The notes beneath the pieces were generated by a model. The model was not told the origin of the DNA, did no database searches, and saw nothing but the letters and a program-made list of their open reading frames with translations. The position numbers were made by a program, and so were the translations under genes. Shown here in pieces: positions 12,506 to 24,254 of a stretch of DNA of 64,000 nucleotides (position 1 is the stretch's first letter; every line of letters starts with the position of its first letter). The stretch is from NCBI RefSeq assembly GCF_041146395.1, contig NC_090997.1, forward strand, positions 38,791,501-38,855,500. The letters run 5' to 3'. This stretch comes from Eulemur rufifrons. Taxonomy: Eukaryota; Chordata; Mammalia; Primates; Lemuridae.

Positions 12506-13109
12506 AATTCTATCTCTAGGTCCTAATTCTGTATAGTTTGCTGTCCCACTGCAATGAAGGGAACCCTCCTGCTACAGGAGACAGTCTGTTTTCAGAAGAA
12601 AGGAAACATGACCAAGAGTAAGTACATAGGGGTAGCACAAAATTAGAGATCAAAATCAGTTGAGGCTTGCAAAAATTCAAGGAACAATGAACATAACTTT
12701 TCAAGTTTATTTAAAAAAGAGGAACAAGGAGGCAACAGGCTATTGGGTGGAGTCCAGTCAGCAGTGATCTATTGTTGAAAGATTACTTAGGAAAGACCAA
12801 GACCTTCAACCTCAGGTTTTAGGGAGGGGAGAGTCAAGACAGGAGAGACTCCTTGGCAAGACAAAAAGAAGCTCATAGTGGGAAAATGTAATTATACTCT
12901 GACAAGTTTTTCAACTCTGATAAATTGCATCCCAGTGTTCTGTGAAAAATGTTCAAATTATACTGCTGATCTAATCTTTGTAAAGAAAGTAGAACTGTAA
13001 GGAATGGTAGAGGTGCCAGTAAACCAGGCATGGGTAAGCACCCTTCCTATTTTCAAGAAGTAGAAGAAGGGAGATTTTGCATAATAAACAACAGTGATAA
13101 GTTGTTGGA
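12506..13109. other. Single-copy sequence
   Basis: No gene or repeat recognised before the poly(T) that marks the tail of the RPS18 retrocopy. Confidence 0.4.
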
Positions 13110-13985
13110 TTTTTTTTTTTTTGGTATATAAATTATGTATTAATAGACAAGGCCTACAGACATTTCTTTTGGGATACGAACAGGGTATGGCCATGGCAGC
13201 CAGTGGTTTTGTTGTGCTGACCTTAGAAAGGAAGGCCTCAGAAGTGGCATGGCCTTCTGTAGGCAAGAATCTTCTTCAGTTGTTCCAGGTCTTCACGGAG
13301 CTTGTTGTCCAGACCATCAGCCAGAACTGGCTGTAATTTCCATCTTTCACATCTTCTGTCTGTTTGAGAACTAGTCTGTGTTCTTGTACTGGCCTGGATT
13401 TAGGAAGATGGTGACCACACATACTACCTCACCCTCAGTGAACTCTCTAACCTCTTGATGAGGTCAATGTCTATTTTCCTGAATACCACATGAGCATATT
13501 TTTGCCTCACATCCTTAATGGCCGTGATGGCAAAGGCTATTTTCTGCCACCCATTGATGTTGATGTTGAGTAAAGTCATCCTTTGGTGTGTGTGGTAGAT
13601 TGGTTCTGGAACTCCTAGTGAATACCAAAGTCCTCAGAGACTTATGACTCTTCTATAAAATGGGGTAGTATTTGCATAAAACCTATGCACATCCTTCCAT
13701 GTACTTTAAATCCTCTCTAGATTACATATGATGCCTAATACAGTGTAAATGCTATGTAAATAGTTGTTATACTGTATTATTTAGGGAATAATGACAAGAA
13801 CAAAAGTCTGTACATGTTCAGTTCAGATGCAACCATCCATTTTTTTTCCCTGAGTATTTTTGATCCACTGCTGGTTGAACCCACGGATGTGGAACCCACA
13901 GATATGGAGGGCCAACTGTGTTTGCAAAATGTACTGGAATTTATCAGGGATTATTAGAGATATGGCAGTAGAATGTGGGACTCCT
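13110..13985 (-). pseudogene. RPS18P: RPS18 processed pseudogene, split by MER2
   Basis: Antisense copy of the mRNA for 40S ribosomal protein S18 (uS13 family). It starts on the plus strand with a poly(T) run at 13110-13122, the poly(A) tail. The 3' UTR follows, then coding sequence without introns. Readable stretches include [10 protein letters not shown] and YAHVV near the 5' side. The reading is interrupted at 13573-13918 by a MER2 transposon and resumes beyond it, where 13921-13963 encodes the protein's N-terminus. The initiator ATG has become ATA (13961-13963), the stop codon region has lost two bases, and there are further frameshifts and deletions. It is therefore dead. The intronless structure and A-tail mark it as an L1-made retrocopy. 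No clear target-site duplication was found. Identification as RPS18 is from remembered family sequence and is very secure. Confidence 0.93.
13573..13918 (-). mobile_element. MER2 DNA transposon (Tigger/pogo MITE)
   Basis: A 346-bp non-autonomous element. Its minus-strand terminus is CAGTTGGCCCTCCATATC, followed by the family's 'GGGTTCCACATCCGTGGG' block. The other end reads AGTCATCCTTTGGTGTG before GGTAGATTGGTTCTGG. The TA target is at 13571-13572 and appears as TG at 13919-13920. It carries no ORF. It sits inside the RPS18 pseudogene, whose sequence matches across the junction once the element is skipped. Confidence 0.93.
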
Positions 13986-14032
13986 ATGGGAGAGAAATCT
14001 TGAAGTTTTATTTTGTTTGGAAGCTTCTAAAT

Positions 14033-14245
14033 TAGGAGTGGGCAAACTATAGCCCACAGGCCAAATGTAGCCCATTGCTTATCCTTGTAAATAAAGTTTT
14101 ATTGTAATGCAGCCATGCCCATTTATTTACATATGGTCTAAGTCTGCTTTCAGTCTTCAACAACAGAATTGAGAGGTTGACCATAGGGCCTAAAAAATCT
14201 AAAAATTTACTATGTGTCCCCTTGTAGAAAACTTTGCTTCTAGGG
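14033..14245. mobile_element. hAT-type MITE remnant
   Basis: Begins near AGGAGTGGGCAAACTATAGC and ends near 'TAGAAAACTTTGCTTCTA', with 'AATAAAGTTTTATTGTAATG' inside. This is a common mammalian hAT-Charlie-type element. A relative lies at 52066-52263. I cannot give the exact subfamily. Confidence 0.75.
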
Positions 14246-14389
14246 GAAAAAAAAAACAAACAAACAAACTAGTAGGCACTAGGCACTAGGACTTGAGTTT
14301 ATGAAGAATAGGTATGTCTAATGAAACAATTTTTTAAAATCAGGTTTTCCAGATAGATAGATCAGGAATATATCATTCACATTGATCAT

Positions 14390-16120
14390 CTGGTTGTCAC
14401 TAAAAATTCAACCACCATTTCTTGAGTGTTTACTTGTATTACAAGCATCGGAAATATAAAGATAAATAATTGTCTGCTAGAGGAGCCACAGACATAGGGG
14501 AATAATTCCAAATAAAATAGTATTTGCTATGAAAGAAGTATGTCTAAAATGGTGAAACAGCTTGGGGGTGGGAGGGTGGAGTGGGGGGGGGCAGTTTACC
14601 AACCTGAAGACAAAGGGCAAGTTGAATACTGAAGAATGAGCAGGAATTAGTATTGTGATGATGTAAGATTCCAAGCAGAGAGATCTGCTTCTGCAGTGGC
14701 AGAAAACACAAGGTAGCATGTTTACTGGGAGAATAAAACTCAGTGTGATATTATCATAAAGTGCAAAGTGGGAAATGGCAGGAGATGCAGGTTGAAGCCA
14801 GGTTCAAAGAAGGAATTTTTTGCCATGCTGATGAATCTGAACTTTATTATAAAAGCAAAGGAGAACCACTGAAGCATTTTAATTGCTGGAGTAAAACTGT
14901 CAGATTTGCAAATTATGTGAGCCCCTTTGGCAACAGTGTGAGTCAAAACAGGAAACAGGGAGTCTGGCTCAGGGGTTATTGATAGAATCCAATCAAGAAG
15001 AGGTTAGTGTCTGGACTAGGGTAGTGATGGTAGGAGTTGAGAGGAAGAATGTATTTGAGAAATATGGGATGCAAAATAGGCTGTCAACAGAAAAAAAGCC
15101 AAACTCTGTAAAATAATTTTAAAGAGATTTATTCTGAGCCAAATTTGAGGATCATGACCCGGAGCCACGCCCAAGAGGCCTTGAGCAAGTGGACTCATTG
15201 TGGCTGAGTTACAGTTGGGTTCTATACATTTCAGGGAGACAGGGGTTACAGGTAAAGTCCATAAATCAATACATGGGACTCATACATTGGTTTGGCCGGA
15301 AAAGGTGGGCCATTTCGAGGGGGGGGGGCCTTGCAGGTTATAGGTGGGTTTAAAGATTCGTTGGCTTGTAATTGGTTAAAGACATGAAGCTTTGTCTAAA
15401 GGCTTGGAATGTTTTAACATAGTTGCTGTTTATCAGAGATAAGCCACCAGACATAGATTTGTTGTGTAAATTGAGGGCCTGTAGGTTTGTCTTGAATACC
15501 CTTAGGCTTGTTAATGGGTTACAAAGGATGTCCCCAAGAAGGGAGAGGGGCATGATGAGGCATGTCGGACCTCCCTCCTCCTGGCAGGCAATTTAGTTTT
15601 AGGATATTCCTTTGGCCACGAAGTGGTCCATTCAGTCAGCCGGTGGGGGGTGAGCCTTAAAATTTTATTTTAGTTCACAAGGCATAATTCAGTAACTGAT
15701 TAGATTCACTGATGTGAGAGTATGATAAATTAAAAATGCATAGATTTCTGGCATGGTACCTAGATAGGTAATGTTATTAATTGCTGACATGGGAAAATCA
15801 GAAGAACAGGTTTGGGTGTGGGAAAGGTAAAGAATTCAGTTCTGTATATGGTGATATGAGGAACCTGTAGATTATCTATTTGGAGATTTCCAGCAAGCAG
15901 TTACACATATGAGTTTCAAACTCAGGGGGAAATGGAACCAAACAGCCATCAGTGTACAAATAGTGATTAAAAATATAGTAGAAGACATGTGGATTAGAAA
16001 ATCATGGATCCAACTGGAACCATCAAGAAATCCAATATTTTCCATTGATGAACAGAGGAGGAGTAACCTATGAAGGAGACCAAGAAAGAACTGTCAGAGA
16101 ATCAGGAAGGGGGCTCATTT
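14390..16120 (-). mobile_element. L2 LINE, antisense, split by an LTR
   Basis: The plus strand follows the antisense L2 text in order. The 3' end is near 14400, then 'AACTTTATTATAAAAGCAAAGG' and 'GAACCACTGAAGCATTTTAA' near 14840-14885, then 'GGACTAGGGTAGTGATGG' near 15013. After the LTR it resumes with 'CAGGTTTGGGTGTGGG' near 15808 and 'TTTGGAGATTTCCAGCAAGC' near 15880, and ends near 16100. The LTR at 15082-15679 interrupts it. Confidence 0.8.
15082..15679 (-). mobile_element. Solo ERV1-type LTR, antisense
   Basis: A 598-bp LTR with TG...CA ends. Read on the minus strand it starts TGTGAACTAAAATAAAATT, and has an AATAAA-type signal (CAGAATAAATCTC) near its end. A 4-bp duplication AGGC flanks it at 15078-15081 and 15680-15683, the length expected for class I retroviruses. 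It lies inside the antisense L2. The family name is not assigned. Confidence 0.8.
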
Positions 16121-16544
16121 TCCATAAATTACTTATAAAAAATGAATAAATATGGCCTGCATAAAAGGACAATAAGGCAAATTGAAACTAGTTGAGTGAG
16201 CATATCTCCATGCCCAATGAGACCCTCCATTGTATTCGCCGTTTCAATCAATGTCTTAGATAAAAGATAGACTCTTTAAATGTTTGCATTATGTGAAGCT
16301 GAGAGAAATAGAAAATACATTGGCTAAAAGAATTAAGATATGAGAAGGTCTTGACTGGCTAGAGTCACAGACTCGTCTAATAAAATAAAATGTAAAAAGG
16401 ATTAAATTTTCAGTGGCACAAGTACAAGTTGGGGGTAATAGGACTTAGCCATTGATTGTAGGAAGAAAAAAATTATAAGAACTAGTTGATAATTAACTTA
16501 ATGTGGGTCAACAGCATGAAGCGGTTGCCCAAAAGAGGTAAGAT
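16121..16544. other. Unassigned sequence between L2 and LTR
   Basis: AT-rich and not recognised as a gene or repeat. Confidence 0.4.
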
Positions 16545-17050
16545 TGTCAGGTTTCAGTCTGAAAGTTGGTTCTTGGTGTGCTCATGGCCAAAGAATGACC
16601 AGACACACCAAAGTTAGGCAAGCACAAAAATGAGGTTTATCTAGGAGAGAAAGATAGGATTATAGGGCAAGAGCAAGGTATAGTTTTACAGAGCACAGAA
16701 AGGAATAAGGGCCTGGGGCTTGGGTAGGGGGAGGGTGCAACTTAAGTTCTGGGAGGGTGAAGGGAGGAAATGTTTGGTGAATAAAGTTTCTCTTGTTATG
16801 CAGCTAAGTCTCTCAGGTAAAAAAAAAATTGTCTGGAGCAGCCTTCTTCCTGATATAGATACTTTACCAATGTAGATTTCCCTTATAGATGTAAATTTCT
16901 TTTATAAAAGGACAGCTTTTCAGAGCTACTCCTGTGTCTGCAGTTTCTCAAAATAACCAGCTCAAAATATGCCAGAAAAGTATATTTTGGGGTGGTATAT
17001 TCTAGTCTCCTACAGTCATATTTTGAGGTGGTGTATCCTGAACCCCAGCA
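16545..17050 (-). mobile_element. Solo ERV LTR, antisense
   Basis: About 506 bp with TG...CA ends. On the minus strand it opens TGCTGGGGTTCAGGATAC. A degenerate poly(A) signal (AGATAAACC) and 'TTTTTGTGCTTGCCTAA' follow near its 3' side, then about 75 nt of U5. Its R-like part is nearly the same as the retrocopy at 26734-27082. No target duplication is visible. Confidence 0.7.
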
Positions 17051-17073
17051 GTTTTTAGCTGGGGGTTCAGGAT
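17035..17073. repeat. Hairpin-forming inverted repeat
   Basis: ATCCTGAACCCCAGC and GCTGGGGGTTCAGGAT are reverse complements except for one extra G, separated by 8 bases. The hairpin lies across the end of the LTR and the start of the hAT remnant. Confidence 0.85.
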
Positions 17074-17213
17074 GCATTAGAATCATCTGGGAGTAGTGTT
17101 TTTCAAAATACACATGACAAAGTACTTCTTTCCCAAGGTTCTGATAATCCTTTCGGGTTGGGGTTATGATGCACCGTCCTATTCCAAGTGGGTTGAGAAC
17201 ACTGGTCTAGAAT
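17051..17213. mobile_element. MER5A-like hAT MITE remnant
   Basis: Contains 'GATGCATTAGAATCATCTGG', then 'GGTTCTGATAATCC' and 'GGTTGAGAACACTGGT' in the order expected for MER5A. The left terminus is missing or replaced by the LTR. Confidence 0.65.
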
Positions 17214-17215
17214 CA

Positions 17216-18350
17216 CTCTAATCTGCGCTGTTCAGACCATACCTAATGTCTTTGAGTTTGTTCTAGCTGCCTCTCTTTAAAAAGGCTGTAGATTAAAAGT
17301 CTCAAACTCATGGCCACCATGCTGGATCTTTGATCTTGGGGGAGGAGGACCAAAAAAGTGAAGTATTGTCAGTAGTAAAAAAAAAAAATTTTTTTTAATT
17401 TCACATAATCTTGATTTTCAGATTCTTTTGAAAACTGGTAAGATCTGGCAAATCTGAGCTCACCTTGCCCCTGCAATAATCAATTGGAGCTAAGTAGCTG
17501 CTATTCCTTTTAGAGCAGGCCTTGTATTCTTCAGTCCTTAGTTCATTTGTTTGCATTCCCAGATAAGCCCCTATAGATGCTTGAGTTGGCTACCCCAAGG
17601 GACCAGGCTCTAGGAAAGGGAGCTGGAAGGTGGAAAAATCTTAAAGTCATGTCATTTAAGGAGTGCTTTTAAGTAGCTGGGATATTAGAAGAAAAAATTC
17701 AGAAGGGTTCTTCACATTTTTGGACTGTTGTCATATGGAAAAGGAATAGGATTTCTTTGGGCCAAGATAAAGAACTAGGACTACCAGGTAGAAACTACTG
17801 GGAGACAAATCTGGACTCCATATCCTAACTAATTTTCTAATAAGGAGAACTGGCTAAAGAGAAAAAGGTGCACTTAGAGATAGTGAGTTCTCAGTCATGG
17901 AGGTATGTTATGCTAAGTTTCCTCTGTGGGATGAGGCAGGTTTGGGATAGGCATGGGGGTGTGAATTGCAGTCGGGGTTGGAGCTGATGCCATTTGACCA
18001 AGGGCCTTGGTGTCTGGAACCCAGGGGCAGTTACGGAAAACTGGTTCCTAATGAAGTGTTAGATCATAACTTAAAGGTAGTTTGAGTTCAAGTCACCAAT
18101 CCAAGAAGAGCCGAGCAGAGGTAAATGGAGTGGAGACAGGGAGCACAGTTTGGAGCAGATGGTAGTGAAAAAGTGGTCTGGGATAGCTCTTGAGCTTGGG
18201 GGGCATAAAAGGGAAGATGTGGGGTGGTGATGGCAAAATTAACTCAGGTCTTTCCATCTTAGGCACAGGTGGGCCAGGAGTGCTAAAAGGCCACTCAGCC
18301 CTGAGCTGCAACGTGGGTGATACTCAAGCATTAAATGAGAATATGTGCGT
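17216..18350. other. Single-copy sequence
   Basis: No gene or repeat recognised. A palindromic A-run/T-run lies at about 17378-17397. A GC-richer part occurs near 17900-18320. Confidence 0.4.
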
Positions 18351-18351
18351 A

Positions 18352-18550
18352 GGATGGTAGACAGAGCATGTGTTGTTCTGGAGCTAGACTTCTTCTTGAG
18401 TCCTGAAACCACTATTCAGTCTCTCTGTGCTTCAGTTTTTTCATCTGTAAAATGAAGAAATGAATATTATGTCATAAGGTAGAATTGTGAGGATTAAGTG
18501 ACATAACCCATGTAAAGTTTTTAGAAGAGTGTTTGAAACAACATACAATT
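18352..18550 (+). mobile_element. MIR SINE
   Basis: Sense MIR: 'TCTGTGCTTCAGTTTTTTCA', 'TCTGTAAAATGAAGAAATGA' and 'TGTGAGGATTAAGTGACATA' occur in the correct order and spacing. Confidence 0.88.
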
Positions 18551-18945
18551 ACATAAATACATCATAATATATTGAAGCAGTTTTATCTAGCATATAGCAT
18601 TTAGGTTGCTCCCAATCCTGGCTTTTACTGCAAGCTTGATTTTTTGATATATTGACAAAAATTGCTTGAAAGTCACAGCAATAAACATTTATAAGAACAT
18701 AGAATTAGTAATATTTTTCCAGATTAAAGGGACTAGGTAATCCAGAACTTTCTTTGAATGGGTTAGTGATCTAGCTCTCTGATGCCAACTCATTGGTCTA
18801 GCATATTGTATAGAAACCAAGAATAATGCGTTGTACTTTGCCAGCATGAGAAATTCACAAAACAAAGCATTAAAAAAAAAAAACTATTAAAAAGAAATTG
18901 TTTTCCTAAAAGAGATGGCACAAAAATCTTTAGTAGTTTTTATCA
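18551..18945. other. Single-copy sequence
   Basis: Nothing recognised. Confidence 0.35.
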
Positions 18946-19505
18946 CTATTCTTAAAAACTAATAATAAATGGGCAATTAAAACTGATGAAGGCACATTTA
19001 TAGATCACTGCATCCAACAAAAGCAGAGTATACTTTTTTTTCAGGTTGCAGCATTTACCAAGGTAGACCATATACTGGGCCATAAAAGTGTCTCAATAAA
19101 TTTAAAAGTATTCAGGTAACACAAAGTATGTTCTCTGACCACACGAAATTAAATTAGAAATCAATTACAGAAATATCTGCAGAAAATTCTGTGAATATTT
19201 GGCTGCCATCAACATACTCCTCAATAATCCATATGTTGAAGAAATCAAAAAGGACAGGAAGAAGTATTTTGAGCTGATGGAAAATGAAAACACAACATAT
19301 CAAAATTTGTGGGATACATTTCAAGCAGTATGTCTGGGAAAAATTTTTAGCACTAAACGTTTATGTTGGAAAAAAGAATGGTTTCAAATCAATGTAAAGA
19401 ATCTAGAATTGCCAAAATAATTTTTAAAAAGAGCAAAGGTGGAGAATTAACAATACCTGGTTTCAAAACTTATTATAAAGCTACAGTAATTAAAACTGTG
19501 GTATC

Positions 19506-19851
19506 TTGTACCCCCGTAATATTCTGAAAAAACAAACAAAAACCTGTGATAATCACTACTGCACTTGAGTAGTCTTAAGAAGAAAAACAAAAGAAAAAAC
19601 CCCTATGATATTGCGGAGGCAGAAGGATCACTTGAGCTTAGGAATTTGAGACCAGCCTGAGCAAGAGCGAGACCTGTCTTTACTCAAAATAGAAAAATTA
19701 CCCAGGGCGTGGTGATGGGGCCTGTAGTCTCAGCTACTCGTGAGGCTGAGGCAGGAGGATCACTTGAGCCCAGGAATTTGAAGTTGCAGTAAGCTGTGAT
19801 GATGCCACTGTACCCTACCCAGGGTGACAGAGTCTCAAAAAAACAAAACAA
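19506..19851 (+). mobile_element. Composite insert: L1 tail, Y1-like end, Alu
   Basis: The host L1 words 'AAAACTGTGGTAT' (19493-19505) and 'AAACTATGGTAT' (19852-19863) look like one target-site duplication. Between them come, in order, a 25-bp L1 3' end (TTGTACCCCCGTAATATTC), an A-rich spacer, a Y-RNA-like 3' end, another A-rich spacer, and an Alu lacking its first ~60 bp (about 19608-19840) with an A-rich tail. The Alu is of the older kind without the long linker. Confidence 0.7.
19555..19578 (+). pseudogene. Possible Y1 RNA 3'-end fragment
   Basis: TCACTACTGCACTTGAGTAG followed by TCTT matches the 3' end of Y1 RNA except for one base (GAG for GAC). Only the last ~24 nt are present, followed by A-rich sequence, so this would be a heavily 5'-truncated retrocopy. 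The length is short, so chance similarity is not fully excluded. Confidence 0.5.
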
Positions 19852-19971
19852 ACAAACTATGGTATGACACCAACATTATCCATAAAGTTAAAAGTGGAGA
19901 AACTTGACTTCATCAAAATGAAAAACTTTTGCTCTTTGAAAGACACTGTAGAAGCCAAGAGAAAACTCCTT

Positions 19972-20524
19972 TGCCACCTGAAGGCTCACTGAAAATCAAC
20001 TGACAAAAGGCAGATTGAGGAGAAAAGGAAACAACATTCATTTTAACACGTACAGCACAGGGAAATTACAGAAGAAGGATTACTCAATAACCCAATGGGT
20101 TACAAATGCTTATATATACTTCTTCATAGGGGAAAAAGATAGGGAATGTGGGTAATTTTAAGAGGGATAGTAAATGATTTTTAGGGGAATTCAATGAACT
20201 TGGAGAACACATAATGGCCTGGGACAACGTCTGTTGGGCCTGCAGAGCAGTGTGACAGAAGTCTGTCTACTGGTGTTGACAGACCTTCAGTCTTTCTTCT
20301 TGTGATATGAGTTAAGTTTAAGAAAACTTAGGGAATGCAATTGTGTCTTTCTTTGTCAGGTCTGTGAACAAGGTAGATTAAGGAACTTCAGAGAACAACT
20401 TCATCCTGTGCTTTGGGAGAGACAGAGGATTTAGAGATGGGGGCGGAGGAGACCTTGAGGCTACTTCCTCAGTCCAGCATGTCAAAGTGCCATATTTTGG
20501 CATATTTTTTTCTGAGCCCCAACA
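19972..20524 (-). mobile_element. ERV LTR, antisense, probable 3' LTR
   Basis: On the minus strand it starts TGTTGGGGCTCAGAAAAAAA and ends near the 'GTCAGTTGATTTTCAGTGAG' type U5 end. Just outside its 5' edge, on the minus strand, is AGACAGGGGAG, which resembles a retroviral polypurine tract. That makes it likely to be a 3' LTR with interior to its right. The outer boundary is approximate. Confidence 0.65.
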
Positions 20525-21379
20525 CTCCCCTGTCTGAAACTTCCCTAGAGGTTTTACACACTAAAAGCTGAGTTGGTGGCTGTGGGGAGAACAATCAAGT
20601 TAGTAGCTAAATGGAGAGGATCCCATTAAACCAGTCTCTCATTTCTGGGAATAGTTTAGTCCAATTAAACAGTTATATCCCATTTTTGAAGATGGCATTG
20701 CATATAGGCTTTCAAAGCTGGCCCCCTATTTATGGTGCAGGCAAATAGGACTTTAATATGAGGTGTTTTTATGGAAACAGAAGGAAAAAAATGTCAATGT
20801 CTGGTGCAGTCTACAACCTCGTCCTTCTGGAGTCTGGAGGGCAGTCAGCAGAGACCAGTGGCAATCTGACAGATTTTATTGGATTGTGGTTTGTATATAA
20901 AGTTTGTCCAAATATAAACCATTACAGTGATTTTTTTTTTTTCTTCAAAGCCAAGTTGACTAGCTCAGCTTGTAAGGCCTCTGGAAAAAAACAGTTTTAA
21001 TTTCAGTTGAGTCTAAGTCAGAAAAATGAGAAAAAAAATTGGAAATGCTAGTTTACAGATTTGTAACCAGCAAAGAATTCAAGGTTCCATCCAAATTGTA
21101 GGCAACTAATAAAAACTCAAAAACAATGAATAGGGCTACACTCTAATAACAGGTGCATTGTTATGTTTTCTTCTGAAACATAATTTTTTCTCTCTTTGGT
21201 GTCCCATTTCTACCAAAGATATTTATGACAAGACTAATTTGTTTGTGAAATAAGTTTAGTTTCATTAACTTGGCCTAATTATTTACATAAATCTCAGTAA
21301 GAATAGTGATTTATCATATAGGCCCTTTTTAAGTTGGCCTTGCTAGAACTTTTCATAAGGAATTTCATATAGGCTTTTT

Positions 21380-21627
<248 letters not shown>

Positions 21628-23145
21628 ATATAGGCTTTTTAAAAAGCCTTTTGCGGCAAGGAAGCCAAGCCAAGCATTTGACTCACCCTCAAACTATGTC
21701 TGTAATATCTGTATAAATTGGGTGAATTTGTCTCATCTCAAAGTCTCTAAAATATCTCGAGGTCCCTGGTCCTGTTGGAAGTGACATTACTTTCTGTAAG
21801 GAAACCATGTGAACAGGAAATTTAAGGCATCACTCCGATTTTTCCAAGGGCTTCTATTGGCTTCATAATGCCAACCTCAGTTCCTTAAAGCTGTCTTATC
21901 ATATCTGAAAATATGACATTGCAGTCAAAACTTTGGTAAAATAGCATTTCCAATTGTGTTCTAACAAGAACAGATTATTGAACATATGCAAATAACTATA
22001 TTGCCATAAAATAAAAATACTCATGATAATTTCTGAATTCTGGGGTGATCAGGTAGAGAGAAAGGCAAATGTTTCAATTTTGTTCACAAAAGTGTATTTT
22101 ACCCAATTGTTGTAAAGCTTAAAAGAAAAAAGTTTCCTTAATTTTAGAAAACAAAACATAAAGAATCTGCAATGTTTCAAACAAAAAAGCTTTAAAAAAT
22201 TATTTCAGTCTAATGTAATTAATTCTTATTCTGCTATTATGTTAGATTAGCAATTTTATGAGTCCATTTTTTTTCATCAGAGTTCTAGAAATTTTTACCC
22301 AGTTCAATGATATAATCTCAAAGTTGTCAGAAAAGTGTATTTATCAGAATTCTTTTCATCCTTTCTATGAACCTCATTGAAGATACAACCCAATTTGAAG
22401 AGTTCAGGAAAAAAAGCATGAAAATAAAGCAATTAACTTTAGACAACAAGGCTTGAATAGCCATTGTTAAAGATGCAGTTGACAAGTATATTTGGTTATT
22501 TTCTGTGGCCTACAACAACTTAATAGTCATAATTATGACTGATAACATGTATCAGGACATAACAGATTTTTTAGACTCTCAGACAATTTTGAAACACATA
22601 CGTCAATAGAATATCTATATAAATATAACAAAAAAAGGTTAAACATAATTTATTATTTGACAGTGCTTCCCATGTAATTGAACCTATCAAATAAGCCTAT
22701 TTATTATTTCTGTTTTGGATGCTTCAGGGCCCTCTGAAGCATCCCAAGTTAGTTTAAGGTCAAAAAGACTTAATTTTAGATTTTGAAATTTGATTTTGGG
22801 AAACCTTTCAAATATGTCAAAGGTTTAAAAACCTCAATCAAAATAGGAAAGGTTAAAACACTCAACCAAAATAGAATCTCAGATCATAGTGAAGTAACAG
22901 CCATTCATTTAACCAAAGTGATAATTAAAAGATTTCAAAAAGCAAAAATCTTTACTCTTTGATAGAGAGGGGATTCATTTTTCCAAATAAACAAAAGCCT
23001 ACTAAAGACAGCATGAAGCACACAGAATATTTCTCTCTCCCTTCTTTTTTTTTTTTCTTTTCAGTTTACTCAAAAATTGAACAAAAATCTTTTATTATTT
23101 CTTCATCAATACTACATGAAAATGTTGTTTAGAAAAGAAAACCAA

Positions 23146-23855
<710 letters not shown>

Positions 23856-24254
23856 TAGTGTACTTTTAATACTAAAGCTAATTTTAATAAAACCTTGTGA
23901 ACACATTCATCCAATCTCAGTCAGCTTTGACCACACAAAATAAAATTTCTGTCAACAGTTTATAACCTCTTAAAATTTTTTTCATTCTCTTCCTTTCCCC
24001 AACTTTTTGTACCCATTTGGTTTTATCTATATCATTTTTTCCTCCATTCATTTACTCTGAAACAATCTGTAAGTAATCTCTAAACTAGACAAAAAGTCTT
24101 CTTTTTCTCAACAAAAACACATCCTCATACCTTATAATATCTTGCTTTCCTTGTACACTCTGGATACATAACTCTTATATTTGGTAGTTTTAATTACATA
24201 TATTAATCATAATTTTAACTCTTAGTAACCCTAATCTTCAGTGAAAAACCTAGG

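Larger units (their letters stand above)
18950..19965 (+). mobile_element. L1 ORF2 fragment
   Basis: Sense L1 ORF2 text including 'GACCATATACTGGGCCATAA', 'GAAAACACAACATATC' and, after a composite insert, 'GACTTCATCAAAATGAAAAA' near 19900. It has internal deletions: the region near 19370-19500 jumps from mid-RT to a late block. A further L1 piece at 24255-25150 could be its continuation beyond ERV-like material. Confidence 0.85.
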
